A stretch of 64,000 bases of DNA from Pontederia crassipes (GCA_030549335.1 CM060194.1:67678077-67742076); one strand, 5' to 3'. Shown: positions 13,501 to 25,000, counted from the first letter of the stretch. Numbers and translations: made by a program. The notes: a model not told the origin generated them from the sequence alone.

Positions 13501-13888
13501 CCTTCTCTCTGTCTCTATCCCTCTCCCTCTCCTTCTCTCGCTCCCTGCTTTTCTCCTTTTCCCGGTCGCGTTCCCTCTCCCTTACCTTCTCCTCCCGATC
13601 CCTATCGCGGTGCCGGTCCTTCTCCCGGCGATCAGGCGACCTGTGCCGCGAGGACTCCCTGTCCCTGTCCTTCTCTCTGTGCCGGTCGCGGGCGCTTCGC
13701 TCGTCGGACCTTGACTGCTTCGATCTGCGCTCCAAATCCCGATCAACATCCTCATCCCCGGAGCGGCGATGCTTGGAACTTCTACTACGTTCCTTCTCCG
13801 CGCTCCCTCCGCCGTTCGACGCATTATCCGGCTTCTCAACCGCCTTCTCGAGGTACTCATACTCGTCGAAGTCCGCGGTCGACGCCAT
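2088..13888 (-). CDS. RBM39/CAPER-like splicing factor (RS region, two RRMs, C-terminal UHM)
   Basis: This gene encodes a predicted nuclear pre-mRNA splicing factor of the RBM39/CC1-like family. Thirteen exons keep phase through GT-AG junctions: 13888-13338, 9828-9747, 9641-9585, 8470-8415, 6751-6529, 4423-4337, 4263-4189, 4089-4006, 2935-2871, 2795-2615, 2511-2423, 2323-2209 and 2129-2088, giving 568 aa. Residues 1-200 are Arg/Glu/Asp/Ser-rich and RS-like, all from one GC-rich exon. RRM1 (about 205-283) has RNP2 TVFAYQ and RNP1 SKGVGYIEF. RRM2 (about 306-382) has LYVGNL and CKGYGFVQF. The last domain (about 474-560) is a U2AF-homology motif with GRWF at 542-545, the loop that in this family binds UHM-ligand peptides of SF1/SF3b1-type partners. 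The protein ends shortly after IPQHYDAKF. Intron 1 is 3.5 kb, and several introns carry SINE tails and other repeats. The ATG at 13888 is chosen because it opens the long RS exon. Identity is firm from domain order; exact targets are unknown. Confidence 0.93.
3508..3539. repeat. TA/TG microsatellite
   Basis: A short (TA)n run passes into (TG)n inside intron 8 of the RBM39-like gene. It is a plain dinucleotide repeat. Confidence 0.8.
3643..3728. repeat. 44-bp tandem duplication in an intron
   Basis: Two adjacent, nearly identical 44-bp units start at 3643 and 3687, both containing ATGATTAAATCTATCAAC. They lie in intron 8 of the RBM39-like gene and do not touch a splice site. The near-identity suggests a recent slippage or unequal-exchange event. 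Confidence 0.85.
5567..6248. mobile_element. Possible composite MITE with GTGTTTGG ends
   Basis: The left edge reads GGGTGTGTTTGGTA and the right edge reads TTACCAAACACTGCC, an imperfect terminal inverted repeat of a type common in plant hAT/Harbinger MITEs. GTGTTTGG recurs inside, near 5648 and 5709 and again at 6220. A perfect hairpin (arms CGGGAACTTG and CAAGTTCCCG) lies near 6190-6211, and an Au-SINE tail sits inside at 6054. No clear target-site duplication was found, so the block may be a composite rather than one element. It lies in intron 5 of the RBM39-like gene. Confidence 0.4.
6054..6140 (-). mobile_element. Au-type SINE, 5'-truncated 3' end
   Basis: On the minus strand this reads GATTCATGTAGCCGA, then CCCACCTAGTGGGATAAGG, then a (TTG)n tail. 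That is the characteristic 3' end of the plant Au SINE family. About 85 bp is recognisable, which makes it the longest of the four tails in the window. The tRNA-like 5' part with its pol III boxes is missing. It lies in sense orientation inside intron 5 of the RBM39-like gene. Confidence 0.75.
7350..7392 (-). mobile_element. Au-type SINE tail, about 43 bp
   Basis: On the minus strand this carries CCCACCTAGTGGGATAAGG followed by a (TTG)n tail, the last part of an Au SINE only. It lies in sense orientation in intron 4 of the RBM39-like gene. No flanking duplication is obvious around this copy. Confidence 0.7.
10509..10545. repeat. (AT)n microsatellite
   Basis: An uninterrupted AT dinucleotide run of about 37 bp lies in intron 1 of the RBM39-like gene. 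Confidence 0.9.
11484..11915. repeat. Exact 196-bp direct duplication with a SINE tail between the copies
   Basis: Bases 11484-11679 recur at 11720-11915. I saw no difference between the copies when reading through them. The 40 bp between them (11680-11719) is an Au-SINE 3' tail. The arrangement looks like an insertion with a giant target-site duplication. SINE target duplications are normally about 8-20 bp, so a tandem duplication with the tail captured at the joint is the other reading. It lies in intron 1 of the RBM39-like gene. Confidence 0.9.
11680..11719 (-). mobile_element. Au-type SINE tail between duplicated arms
   Basis: On the minus strand the sequence is AGCCGACCCCACCTAGTGGG, then ATAAGGCTTTG, then TTG repeats, which is the terminal part of an Au SINE. 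It is only about 40 bp long and sits exactly between the two 196-bp copies. It is in sense orientation relative to the host gene. Confidence 0.75.
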
Positions 13889-13988
13889 CTCCGGACAACT
13901 GCCGGAACCCTGAAAATGAAAGGAGCCGGACGGCGCAAACCCCTAGGATTTGGGGGTTGAAGAGGGTGTGAAAATGGCGAATCAGAGG

Positions 13989-14031
13989 AAAGGTGAACCC
14001 TAGAACGAGTCGCGCGACCTTCTTATAAGCC
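13989..14031 (-). promoter_or_regulatory. Putative core promoter of the RBM39-like gene
   Basis: On the minus strand a TATA-like TTATAAGAAGG lies about 135 bp upstream of the start codon. An AACCCTA telo-box-like motif, seen on the plus strand near 13996-14002, lies between the two. Telo-boxes are common in promoters and leaders of plant housekeeping genes. No transcript evidence is available, so the start site is inferred. Confidence 0.4.
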
Positions 14032-14618
14032 GGTAAATTATATTAGTCCACATCACACATCCGCGTCCCCGCTTCGGTGGCGCACGTGTGGCGGACCCGA
14101 GGAGCTGCGCTAATCGGTTCGGACCCGACCCACGGCTCGAACTTAAAGTTAATGAACTGGACCCAAACACGCGTTCCTTGCGTTTCTGTGGAAAGGTAAT
14201 ATGGTTGCAATCAGGTAATGAAGGTTTGACTAATAATTTGACTAATTTATAGTGGAGATCAGATAAATAATCGGATCTTATATGTAAATATTGAACCTCG
14301 TATAGAACTTAGATACGTCCAAATCTTATACATATGAAACAAGCGTGATCCAAAATTCGTGCATAATTTGCACATATGATCCTCTGAGTTTGAGTCTAGT
14401 ATTTTTACACAATTAATTCTCCCACTAGTTTAATTATTTTGCACAATTTATTATTTTACTATTATAATTTTTCCTTCAAATATTTACTATATATGTATAT
14501 ATATATATCTCCTTGAAATCATTTATATTTTATAAATAATAAAAAAATATTACCAAAATTATGAATATTTTCTAATTGATAATTATAAACTTTTCAATCT
14601 TTTATAAGTATAATAACA

Positions 14619-14858
14619 AGAGAAAAATTAGTGTGAGATCAAATATTTCGATCTCACCCTCAAATCAGTGAATCTCAGTCATTATAATCATGCATCAACG
14701 ATCCAGATCGTGAAGATTAAAATATCTTAATTGAACCGAGTTCAAATGAAAAAATAACTAGATTCAACATTTTATTTAGTCTTATAAGATCTGGATCGTT
14801 GATGTATAATTATAACGATTGATATTCAAAATATCTGATCTCACACTAATCTTCCTCT
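14619..14858. mobile_element. Foldback MITE, about 240 bp
   Basis: The element is nearly palindromic over its whole length. Arms of about 100 bp start with a version of AGAG-AA-ATTAGTGTGAGATC on the left and match its complement on the right. Both arms also carry ATCAACGATCCAGATC. It would fold into one long hairpin, typical of MITEs that feed small-RNA production. The flanks are ATA/TAA-rich and hold a repeated ATAATAACA, but simple-sequence context makes a target-site duplication uncertain. It lies between the divergent RBM39-like and coiled-coil genes. Confidence 0.75.
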
Positions 14859-15900
14859 AATAATAATAACATGTAATATATACATATATATAAGTCAATA
14901 ATTTGAAAAAGGAATATGTTGCAATCTATAAAAGTATGAAACGTGTTAAACAACTAAAGTTGAAGAACTAAAAAAAATTTGAATATAATACATAGAAAAT
15001 ATTCGAAATGTCTGATAAATTGTGTCCAGGATGCGGCGGTCTGGTTGCCTAGGTTTATAATATATAGCGATCAATATATGGAATATATTTTTTTTCCATA
15101 ATCGCAAGGTACTGCTGTTTTATACGGTGTGCAACATGAAAAAAAAAATGTTCATTCACAGTTTCTCGAATTTTGAAATCCTGACGCAAAATTTAATTTT
15201 GCAAAAAGGAATTGCCTGCTATTCCAATTTTTTCTTTTTTTTTCCATCGAGAACTATCAATTTTAAAATTATTAATATTTTATTAATTTGATATTCGAAC
15301 GCAAGAGCAATTCTAATAAACTATAAAGGATCATTTGACGCATTATCAATTTTAATTAATCGATAATTTAGATCATCACTAATATTACATTATAGTGTTT
15401 GATATGTATTGATAATGTAAATAATAATTAATGTAAAAAATTTATTAAAATATTTCTAAAAATTATTTCAGATTTTACTCATATATTATTATAAATAAAA
15501 AATAAAATATATATATAAGATGATAAAAAATTAAGAATTATTTGTAAAAAATTTCAAATAATAAAAATGATGAAGTTAAATTATATTTATTTTTATTAAA
15601 AAATATTTTAAATTTAAAAATTAATTGAATGAATATTTTCGATAAAATGATTGATAATATAAAAAGTTACCTTCTATATCTGCTATCTAGATTATTAATG
15701 ATGTGATAATCAAAATTATTAAAATAATTAAAATTGTTAATAATGAATCACAATCAAATAAAATAATATGATAAATTTTTAAAAATTTAAATAAAATAAT
15801 GGATAATCTATAACATGTCCGATGTATTCCAAACGGGAATCTCGAAATAATGTGGCAATTCAGATCCTCACGTTAAACAAATCTTCGCGGTGCGACGGTG
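14859..15900. other. AT-rich spacer between divergent genes
   Basis: This spacer holds no gene I can support. From about 15310 to 15840 the sequence is extremely AT-rich and contains phrases such as CGATAATTTAGATCATCACT and GTTTGATATGTATTGATAAT, seen in degenerate plant MITEs. I could not define ends. Confidence 0.4.
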
Positions 15901-16011
15901 CCGCTTTTGGGGTTTAGCTTTTAATGTTTTTCTTTTATTTTCTTGAGTGAAAAAAAGTTTATTAAATGTTTCAAAGATCCGGACGTTAGCGGACATGTCG
16001 ACCTCACGCCC

Positions 16012-16023
16012 CTATTTAAATTT
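16012..16023 (+). promoter_or_regulatory. TATA-like element of the coiled-coil gene
   Basis: The motif TATTTAAATTTA lies about 90 bp upstream of the ATG at 16109, just before the sequence turns GC- and CT-rich. The position suits a TATA box with a leader of roughly 60 bases. This is inferred from motif and distance only. Confidence 0.4.
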
Positions 16024-16108
16024 AAATTCTCCCCCCAACTCTACGCATCCACCCACTCCCTCCGACCCACTAGCCGTTACGCTCTCTGCTTCCACTGGGG
16101 CCGCTCCC

Positions 16109-18488
16109 ATGGATTCCGCCCCCCTGATCAGCCCTTCCTCCGACGAGCGCCTTTGGAACCGCCTGCGTGACCGCGTCGACGCCATCCTCGAGCACCGGAA
16201 GCCCAAGAACCCCTCCTCTTCGTCCTCGTCATCTGAGGTATGATCCCCGTCACTTGATCGCATCTCCCTCTTTTTCTTGCACGATTCCTGTAATTAGACT
16301 GATTGGGACTCTGTTCAGTGCTGCAATGCTCCGTCGGAATGCGGGAAGAGGCTCAGAGACGACGCCCAGCTCCTGATGCGAGGGTTCGATTCCGTCTCCT
16401 CTTCGCTGTCTCTCATATCGAGCACCTTGAGCGCCGCACAGCAGGTGCAGTGGCGTCCTCTCAGCTCTCACGATCCATCTTGCTTTCAATCTTGTCTGAA
16501 AGAACAAAATCATCACCTTTAAGCTTTCGTAATTTTAGCGACTGGTTTAAAGTTTCAGACAAAATCCTAGCATAAACTTCATTTTTGTTGGCGATCCGTA
16601 TGCTATAATAATACGCTCATAGCTATTTGAATCTGATATCAGAGAATACCACATACAGAGTTCAAATGAGTTCAAATCGTATGAGATGCGTTTGTTTCCT
16701 ATATCATTTTCTAATATACACTGATGTCATCATTTATTTTATAATTGCATTTCTTTAGATTGGTTGAACTCAATTCAGGGGATAGGGCCTTTACAGATGG
16801 AACTTAATGATAACTAAAGCATTTCAAACGGTTTTAATGGAGTCTAACTAATTAGGGTAGTAGAACTTTAGTTTTATATGCTAGAGAAAGTATCTATTCA
16901 ACTGTTGAGCTGTTATTTTCTTTTTCCATGCAGGGACTAGGTGATCTTGCGAAACCTTCTCTAACAAAGGTAGCAGAAGCTGAGGATGAGCCAATATCAA
17001 AGAGACATTGTTCTAATGACCCTCAAAAGGACAACAATGGGGGAAATGATTCTGCGGGATGTGGAATTAATAAATCTAGTCAGACAGCAGAGAATTATGA
17101 GGTTGTGAATTCTGATAAATCCACTGAGAATGACAATGAAAAGATACCTTTAGATGTTGTATCTCAAAATGGGACACTCAAGAAGGCCAAAAATGTCTGT
17201 ACATGAACTGAACTTGGTCCTTCTTCATCAAATAAGTAGTTTTCTGTGTTGGCATAAATTCTTACGTTATTATATTTTGGATATTGTCTTGCAGTTGGCA
17301 ACTTCTATGGCAACTAAAGCAGCTACCCTTGCAAGGGAGCTAAAAAGCATAAAGTCTGAGTTGTGTTTCATGCAAGAAAGATGTGAATTGCTTGAAGAAG
17401 AAAATAGTAGACTCAAGGAAGGGTTTGAGAAGGGCCTTCGACCCGAAGAAGATGATCTGGTACTTTGAATTTTCTTGGCTGCCATGCCTAAAATTTTCTT
17501 AGCACTTGAATATCTTTCAATTTTTAGTGCAATCCATAAAGACGAACAGGCCAAATTACAATTAACACAAACACATTTATCCTGACTTTTTTTCCTTCTA
17601 AATCTTCTCATAATTGTTCTAGATTTAGATATCAAGCATGTATGATATCAATCATAACTCACTTTTTTAAAATACATCTAGTACATAGTGCTAGACATGG
17701 TATAAGGGAAATGCATCTTGATTATTCTCCTTGTAAAGGCCATTGATAATAAAATAAATTCTTCATATTTCGAGTCCAATCACAGTCATTTGATGATGAA
17801 TGCAGAGGAGTTCTCCGAAACTTTACTTGTTCTGATTATTCACCGTCAAAGAGGAAAGTTCAAAGGAGTTATAGTGTTATCCTCCTTATTAACAAACTTA
17901 AACATAAATTGTGCTTCAATAACATTTATAGACTTTTGCCAAAAGTTCCATTCAAACAAAAATCAAATGCACCAACCTATCAGCTGTGATGTAAAATACT
18001 TGCTGTTTTTCACTTGCTACCGTGAGATGCATTTAAAAGGTCTAACAATATTATTATCTGCTACTATCAGAATGAGATGCACATTGGTTTTGTAGTCCTT
18101 GTTGCATTAAATTATGGGAAACATTGTCAAAACTTTTCTCCAAGTACCCTGGCTCATTTATTTTGGTAAAAATCTGCAGGTGAGGCTACAATTAGAGGCT
18201 CTGTTAGCAGAGAAGTCCAGGTTGGCTAATGAAAATGCAAACCTGAAAAGGGAGAATGAGTGCCTTCATCAGCTTGTGGAGTACCATCAGCTTACATCCC
18301 AGGATCTGTCTGCGTCATATGAACAAGTCATACAGAGTATGTGCCTTGACTTTTCATCTCCGTCTGCGAAGATGGGGAATGAATTGGTTGATGAGAATGA
18401 CAATGGTGACGGTGAATCCTTCAGTACTCCATACACGGATAAACTGGACCTCTTCTCCTCTGTTGATGAACACACAACACCAAGATGA
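16109..18488 (+). CDS. Plant coiled-coil protein of unknown function
   Basis: Five exons join in frame: 16109-16237, 16319-16444, 16934-17194, 17295-17459 and 18180-18488, giving 329 aa. The first four exons are multiples of three and all introns are phase 0. The N-terminus (about 1-43) has an acidic/basic segment ([20 protein letters not shown]) followed by a serine run. Residues 44-85 contain [11 protein letters not shown] and a helical [13 protein letters not shown] segment. Residues 86-172 are polar and probably disordered. Residues 173-290 form a strong heptad-type coiled coil with [10 protein letters not shown] and [15 protein letters not shown]. The tail is acidic and Ser/Thr-rich. No enzyme motif, signal peptide or membrane segment is visible. 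The pattern recalls small plant coiled-coil proteins annotated only as GRIP/coiled-coil-like, but I do not see a real GRIP domain. A structural or scaffold role is possible, with no evidence for a particular one. Confidence 0.87.
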
Positions 18489-19110
18489 TATAATTATAAG
18501 GCAGAAGTATGAGTGCGCTATGCTTCCATAAGGCTAACTATAAGTTTTGAGAAGCCTTTCCACGAAATCTTAGAAAGTATCTCAATGTAGTTTATTGCCC
18601 AGGTATCATATATACATGGGAGCACTTACAGTTTTAACTCACTTCTCATGTGAGTGGTGAATTATGCAAGTAATTTGGCTGCGTCTTTTCCTATAACTCA
18701 TGTTGCTTCATCTCTGCAGTCTCGGTTCCTTAATCGTTCGATAGTCCTGGCCCAAATAATTATATAATATCATGGTTTCCTTTGGCACCCAACAGCATAT
18801 ACTGTTTTCCCAGCATATAACTCTCTATATATTGTTTTTCGTTCTTTTTCTTTTTTTTTTCTCTTTTTTTGCTTGCTCTCGCTGGGATCAGTAGGCATGT
18901 ATTGGATACGTCCAAAATCTCCAAGCTACATAACAAATGCTGGAAATCGATCAAAATAGTTCTGCTTGCAGTTTTTAATTGACTCATATTCACCGGTGCT
19001 TTCATAGTTTAATAAGGTTACAAAAAATTTCAACAGCTTTATATCTATTAATGTTCTTTATCTCAAATGTCATCTGACTTGATTACAAAATACATAAGCA
19101 CTTGTTATTC

Positions 19111-19230
19111 GAAATAACACATGCACCTCGTTCCTTCAACATATCGATCTTGCAGCCGTGCATGAAAATAAGATCTAAGTTCTCATAACACATGCATGAA
19201 ATAACACATGCACCTCGTTCCTTCAACATA
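19111..19230. repeat. 33-bp direct repeat, 87 bp apart
   Basis: The phrase GAAATAACACATGCACCTCG and the 13 bases after it occur identically at 19111-19143 and 19198-19230. The spacer between them also ends with partial copies of ATAACACATGCA. It looks like a local duplication in intergenic DNA. Confidence 0.85.
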
Positions 19231-20247
19231 ATTGACCTCTTCTCCTCTATATAAGCCTTTTGTCAATCGAGTATTGGTTTCTCAAGCTCATCAAAGTTCC
19301 TTTGTTGGCATAAGAACTATAAACCGAATATGCTGTAAGAATCAACAGTGTATGACATGGCCAATAAATCTATTGCAACCAAGTTAAACTAATATTAACA
19401 AAAGGCTCAAGCAGCAGCTTTATCAGGATGGAATAAACTCTCAAGCTCACGGACGCCCTTTTGTGGATATGCTGCAAGTATCAGCAGTGCATGACATAGA
19501 CAAGAAATCTTGAAAAGGCAGGAAAAGTCGTGAGCATCAAAACTTTCATGGACAAGCACACTGCACACCTACATCAAATGATAAATATAGATCGAACATT
19601 TTAATTTAACTTAAAATGATGATAAGTTTAACGGTGACTTCATCAAATATAAAAATGATCATCCAAGCAATGGACCAAAGAAATTGAGGCGTCAAAATAA
19701 GATCAAGCAAATGTAGATCACTTATTTATTTATTTATTTTTGCTTTTGTCAAGTGGCATCGAATGATCTCAATTTAACATATTTCAAAAGTATGTCAAAC
19801 TAAAAATCTTAATTTTGTTTAAGAGGTATCATGCATTCTTCTGCAATGCTCTATAGATGATTCATTTTCAACATAAATGGAAAGACTTGAATGACATACC
19901 AAAAGATTCCTTCAATGAAATAATTCATATTAGACACTTTTAAGATAAAAGATGCAGAAAAGTACTTTGAAGGGGAAGCTAAAGCACAACAAAGAGCTAA
20001 TGCAACAGCCAAAGAATGACATCTGCTCAAGTGAAATATGTTTCACTTGGCGACACGGATAATTGTAGATGTGTTTTATCAGCAACTGACTTTACCTTCA
20101 ATGAACGTAGAGTGAACCTAAGATTCTCAAATGATTTGTTGACAAGACACGCCATATTAACACGTCAAATCAGGCAAACAAGCGATAAATTATCCATTTT
20201 CGTAAAGTTGGACACATGATAAGAGTACTCCATGAATACACAGGAAT

Positions 20248-20270
20248 GAGAGAGAGAGAGAGAGAGAGAG
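20248..20270. repeat. (GA)n microsatellite
   Basis: A perfect GA dinucleotide run of about 23 bp lies in the spacer. Confidence 0.9.
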
Positions 20271-20813
20271 AATTACAATGATAAACAAACTGGAAAATTT
20301 GCCAAAAGTATAATATAAAATCTGGTTATTTCAGCTAAATGATGCAACATAGACAAGGACCATTCCATAATTTTCCCTAAGAAAAGTAAAGATTAATAAA
20401 TGGAAAATTCGACAGTAAGCCCATTGTCGCTAACACTGAACATCATATTTCATGTTTGAAAAATTGGCTTCAAAACGTTCAACGTACTTGAGTGCATAAC
20501 TAGCTACAGAGATTAAACAAGACAGGAGATTGCCATACTAATTACAAACAAGGGTGCGTGCTAACTGAATAACAGCAACGCCAATAAACCCACTTTATAA
20601 CCTCCTACTCTAAAAGCTTCAAGATTGAGAAAATTCTGAAAGTGAATAATATGGGATCACCCCATCCTTAACCATGAAACTCATCAGAGATGAGAAGCAT
20701 CAAAACCAGTTCCTTGAACCTCTCATAGTCCACAAAATGTTGATCGGATTGAGATAAATGCGCATGTTGCCAGAAGTACAATAGCAGTTACAGGAGCAAG
20801 AAGACATAATATT

Positions 20814-22096
20814 CTAAGGCTTTGGTCTTCGGAACTCAAACCATATCTCATAATGGTTAAACAATAAGCTATCATGTGTATGCTTGCCAACATATTCTAA
20901 CCCCAATTTTGTAAGCCTCTTTGTGCACTCCTCACCACCCAGTCGAGAACAAAATTTGATGTTGTGAGATGCAAAAATCCGACCTTTCTGTGGCTTTAAC
21001 AACTTTGACAACCTCTCCAATCCCTTCCAAACTAGTGTGTCAGGCATATGTAGGAATACTGCGCTTGCATAAATGAGATCGTATGAAGCATCAGAACCAA
21101 ACCTGCTGAAGTCCATATCCTCCCCTCTGAGAATGAGAGGTCGCTTATACAACAGACCCTGTGCAGGAAGCTCATATCGCAATGCAGCCATAAGAGAGAG
21201 TTCGTCCCTCTCTAAACAGTGGAATCTGGCAGTGTCCAGGTATCGGATAAAGTGAAGACCGACGCGAAGTGTGCCACACCCTATCTCCAGTACTTGGTCT
21301 GCAGGAGTTAAACCAACGGCAGTGGCAAGAAACTCAAAGACATCACGACCACCGGCCCATGGCTCACCATAGTTGCTGTGGTGCTCCTCCACCAGGAGTT
21401 CCCCGGGGCAGGGTAGGGCAGTGTGATTCCCAGCATCGTCGCCCTCGTAGTGGGAAATGCCCTTGAATCTGAACAAGGGCCCATCAAAATCAGTATTCTG
21501 AGTATGATATCGGCCAACCAATTGTAGGGCTTATAAAAATTAAATTTCCAAAGAGGAATTGTAATGCAATTATGAGGAAAAAAAAGATATTGTACTATAA
21601 ATGTCAACTTAGATCTATATAAGCCATCCAAATACGACTTTGAAGAAGGATCAGCAGCAAAGATCGGCACTTGGATCAACAGAAGACATCAAAATCAGAC
21701 ATTGACGAAAGAATTCGAACAAAACTTGGATAGAAAGGGGGAGCACAATGGGACGCACCGCCGGAGGTCCTCGAGCTGCTGCGCGCGAGTGCGGGGATTG
21801 ATGCCCTTGCGGAGGGAGTGCCAGGACTCGGGGGACGACGGCGGCTCCTGGATGGAGTTCTGGGCGAGCTGGGATCTGAGCCAGGAGACGTCCTCGGAAG
21901 TCGGAGAGATCTGGGCGAAGGCCCCCGCCCTGTCGGTGGCAGGTGCGGCGACGGTCGTGGTCAGGGGGCAAGAGATGGAGGAGGGGGACGGGGACAGCGA
22001 GGGCAGGAGGAAGAAAAGGAGCAGGGCGGCGCCAGCCGCCGTGAGGAGGAGGAGGGCAGGGATGGCGATGCCCTTGGAAGGGGAGATCACCACCAT
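20814..22096 (-). CDS. Membrane-anchored SAM-dependent methyltransferase-like protein
   Basis: Two exons join in frame, 22096-21759 and 21468-20814, giving 330 aa. The intron uses CG|GTGCGT and TTGTTCAG|A. This acceptor is chosen because it alone restores the frame. Residues 11-34 are a strong hydrophobic segment (LLLLTAAGAALLLFFLL) after a short positively charged start, which suggests a type II membrane anchor. A Pro/Ser stem and a helical stretch (WLRSQLAQ) follow. Residues 140-330 form a Rossmann-type methyltransferase domain: VLEIGCGTLRVG at about 172-183 is motif I for SAM binding, and CLERDEL, DLIYASAVFLHM and LLKPQKGRIFASH are the later motifs. HSNYGEPWAGGRDVFEF precedes motif I and is well suited to family identification. 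Exon 1 is very GC-rich. The substrate is unknown; the anchor suggests the Golgi or another endomembrane. Confidence 0.85.
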
Positions 22097-25000
22097 CGGG
22101 GGAGGCGGGGGAAGTGGCGAGTGGTGATGGGGGGTAGAAGTAGCATAAATATGAGACGAAAAGGGACGCAGGACGCTGGACAGGGGTCAACAATAGATCT
22201 CACTTCATGCTTCCTCCAATTTGTTAGATCTGATCTCACTTCATTTTTATCGTATCAATTAGATATCGAATCAATTATTTTGTTTAAAAGGATTGGATTA
22301 GAGTAAAAATGTAGAGCATTTTTAATGTTGCAGTATATTGACAATTTTATATATCAATTTTCATAGCTCAATTTTTAACTTTTAAGGGTACGATTCAACT
22401 TTTGTAAAAGAAAATTATGTTGCATCGCTACCTATATTTTTCCTAATTGTTCAATGCTTTAAATATTTTTAGTTTTTTACTACAAACCTATTAATTGAGT
22501 ATTTTCTTCAGAAGATATTATGCATATGTTAGAAAAAAAAAGTGACTCCTGGATCTTTGACCGACAAAAATCATTTTATAAAATTTGCCTGGGAAGCCAT
22601 TAAAAATTGGTTAAGTATTTTTTTCAATTTTCAAACATATAAATAAAAATATCTCTGTATATCTAGTGAACATGGAGTAAGTGCACGAGAAAAATATAAA
22701 TTTTCATATTTTATATTTTTAGGAAAAACAAAACATTTCTTCCTACATCCTTACAAACGCTATTTTTTTTAATATTTTTGTAATATTCATTTAGAAACAC
22801 TTATGTCATGGACGTGCTCTACACACATTATTTCTTCGTAATCATGTATTTAAAATTAGTTTGGATGTTCATTTAGTGATATTTATATATTATAATTATT
22901 ACTTAATTATCGATAAATTTTACAAAGTAATTACATAATATTATTATATATATGTTTAAATAAGATTAAGTAAGTTTAATTAGAGTTAAAATACTTAGTT
23001 ATGACAAAGAAATATGATTGGTCATCACTTAAGTTCCAAACAGCTGAAGCAGACAGGTGGATAGTTACTTAAAGGGATATTTTTTCAAATCGTCTTATGT
23101 CGTGAGAAAATTTTGAAAAAAAAATATAAGGCACTTAACATTATCCTTTCATCGTAGAAAAATTACCAGAGGCAGAAGTCGAACGAAACGACCTGAGAAA
23201 AATCGGGAACACAGACTGTTCAAGGTGAGTTTTAATCCGAAAATTGTTCTTCTGATTGACAGGATCATTCCTTCGTAATTAACAAATCATAAATTATGAA
23301 ATTTTGTACAATTAATCCATTCGAAATTAGCTTTCCATGGCCTCTGGAATCACCTAAAAAGGAGTTTTATAGAGAAGTCATGAACTTATCTTTACAAGTC
23401 AATCATTCTGTTCCGAGTCTGATATAGGTTTAATTTGTAAATTAAAGCACAGTTGGAATAGAGTGAATTAGGATTTGAAATTTGGATATGCTTGAATATA
23501 TATTCCAAGGGTTCGGTGAGAAGTGGAATCATCTTATTTGAACATGTATATTGGTAGAAATGAATTTTTCATTTCATAGTGATTCTTCTGTCAAATTCCA
23601 GGACATGGATAGATGATGATCCGAATTAATTATTTTTGTTATAAGGTTATACAGTGAGTTAAATTATATACTGTTTACGAAAAAATACTAATGAAGTCTA
23701 ATTTTCAGAAAAATTATGACCTAGTTAAATAGATAAGTATGAAGAAAAATATAAATTAATATTTCAGTGACACACAGTCTGTCAGGACACAAATCTTAGG
23801 ACAGATTGCCTTAGATGTTATGACTTATTCACTTGGACTTAGTTAATGATATTTGGGGGTTGAAAATTTTAGTATGTCTAGTTTCTAATTAATCTAGAAT
23901 CATAAGATTTTTCCATATGGTTAAAAAGTTATGAATTATTTATTGATAAGTATTCAACCTGAAATTTTGAGATAGCACACAGTTAAGCTATGGAGCATTG
24001 AGAAGTTCCAATTGTGAAATAACAACATAAATACTTGAAGTTAGAAATTAGTATTAGAGAGGATTATATGCATTTTAGGATGCATAAACATTCATGCATT
24101 ATGAGCATGCATTGCATATTACTTTGTTGTAAATGGGAAGTAAGAAGACATTATTACTTGTAGGAAAGCATCAAGGCACAGGTGAAAGAGAGGAAATCTA
24201 GTAAACCTCTTTGAAGAGAAAAAAGTATAATGTGAGTGGGTAAATTTATAACATAATAAAATGATATATGTTACTTCTTTTATTTATGATATTATTTCAA
24301 GTAAAGATTATTATTAGTATTGTTATTGAAACATACCTTAAGTTAAGAAAGATATTTATGATATGTTTAAAAAATTTCATATGAGATGGAGTATCTTTTT
24401 ACATCAAAATATTTTCAGGGAACAATGCTTGTGAAATTAATATAAGTTTACTTGATATTAATATATGATGGTGATATATTATTTTTCTATTATAAAACTC
24501 CATGTGTACATTGATCATGTTGAATGAAAAAGTCTTTGAGACCATATTCGATATACATGAAACCTTTGGGGCGTATATCAGGTGTCTTTGCCCTTTGGGG
24601 GCTGCTCTATGTACACGTATTGACTCATGTTATGCTCTGCGTATTCGAGAGTGCTCGGACATGTATTGACCCATGTTATACTTTGCATATCCGAGAGTGC
24701 TCATATATGTATTAATCCATGATTTGCTCTGTGTATCTGAGAATCCATGATTGTGAAGTTCTGCTTAACTATAAGATATACAATCATAGAGGGATACGTA
24801 TTGACCCATGATTTATATGTGCAATGCCACATGTGTGGAGTTTAATTATGAAAATGACGATATCTTGAGTTACTTTTACTTATGTGAAAGTTCATATGAT
24901 TTGACAAGCTATGTTATATGTGATATGCTTTAAATATTTTCTCATATGAAAGAAATGTAGTTATTTAAATATTATATGCACTCGTATTATTCTCATATAT

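Larger units (their letters stand above)
18489..20813. other. Spacer between convergent genes
   Basis: This is the 3' flank of the coiled-coil gene on one side and of the methyltransferase gene on the other. No further gene is supported. It holds the 33-bp direct repeat at 19111-19230, a degenerate duplication of the motif around ATGCTG-AAG-ATCA near 19330 and 19466, and a GA microsatellite at 20248-20270. Confidence 0.5.

Noticed and set aside
13325-13971. Long open frames on the plus strand, Leu/Pro-rich or Ser/Phe-rich, opposite the first exon of the splicing-factor gene
   Set aside because: They are antisense shadows of a low-complexity RS-rich exon, where Arg/Glu/Asp/Ser codon repeats leave the other frames open.
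21469-21535. Upstream extension of the methyltransferase exon 2 (reading ...NTDFDGPLF)
   Set aside because: The frame is open, but no AG acceptor there is in phase with the only good donor of exon 1. The acceptor TTGTTCAG|A at 21468 restores phase exactly, so this stretch is intron.
21702-22306. Gly/Arg-rich plus-strand open frames over the first exon of the methyltransferase-like gene
   Set aside because: They arise from GC-rich antisense sequence, have no domain, and the minus-strand reading gives a clean membrane anchor spliced in frame to the catalytic exon.
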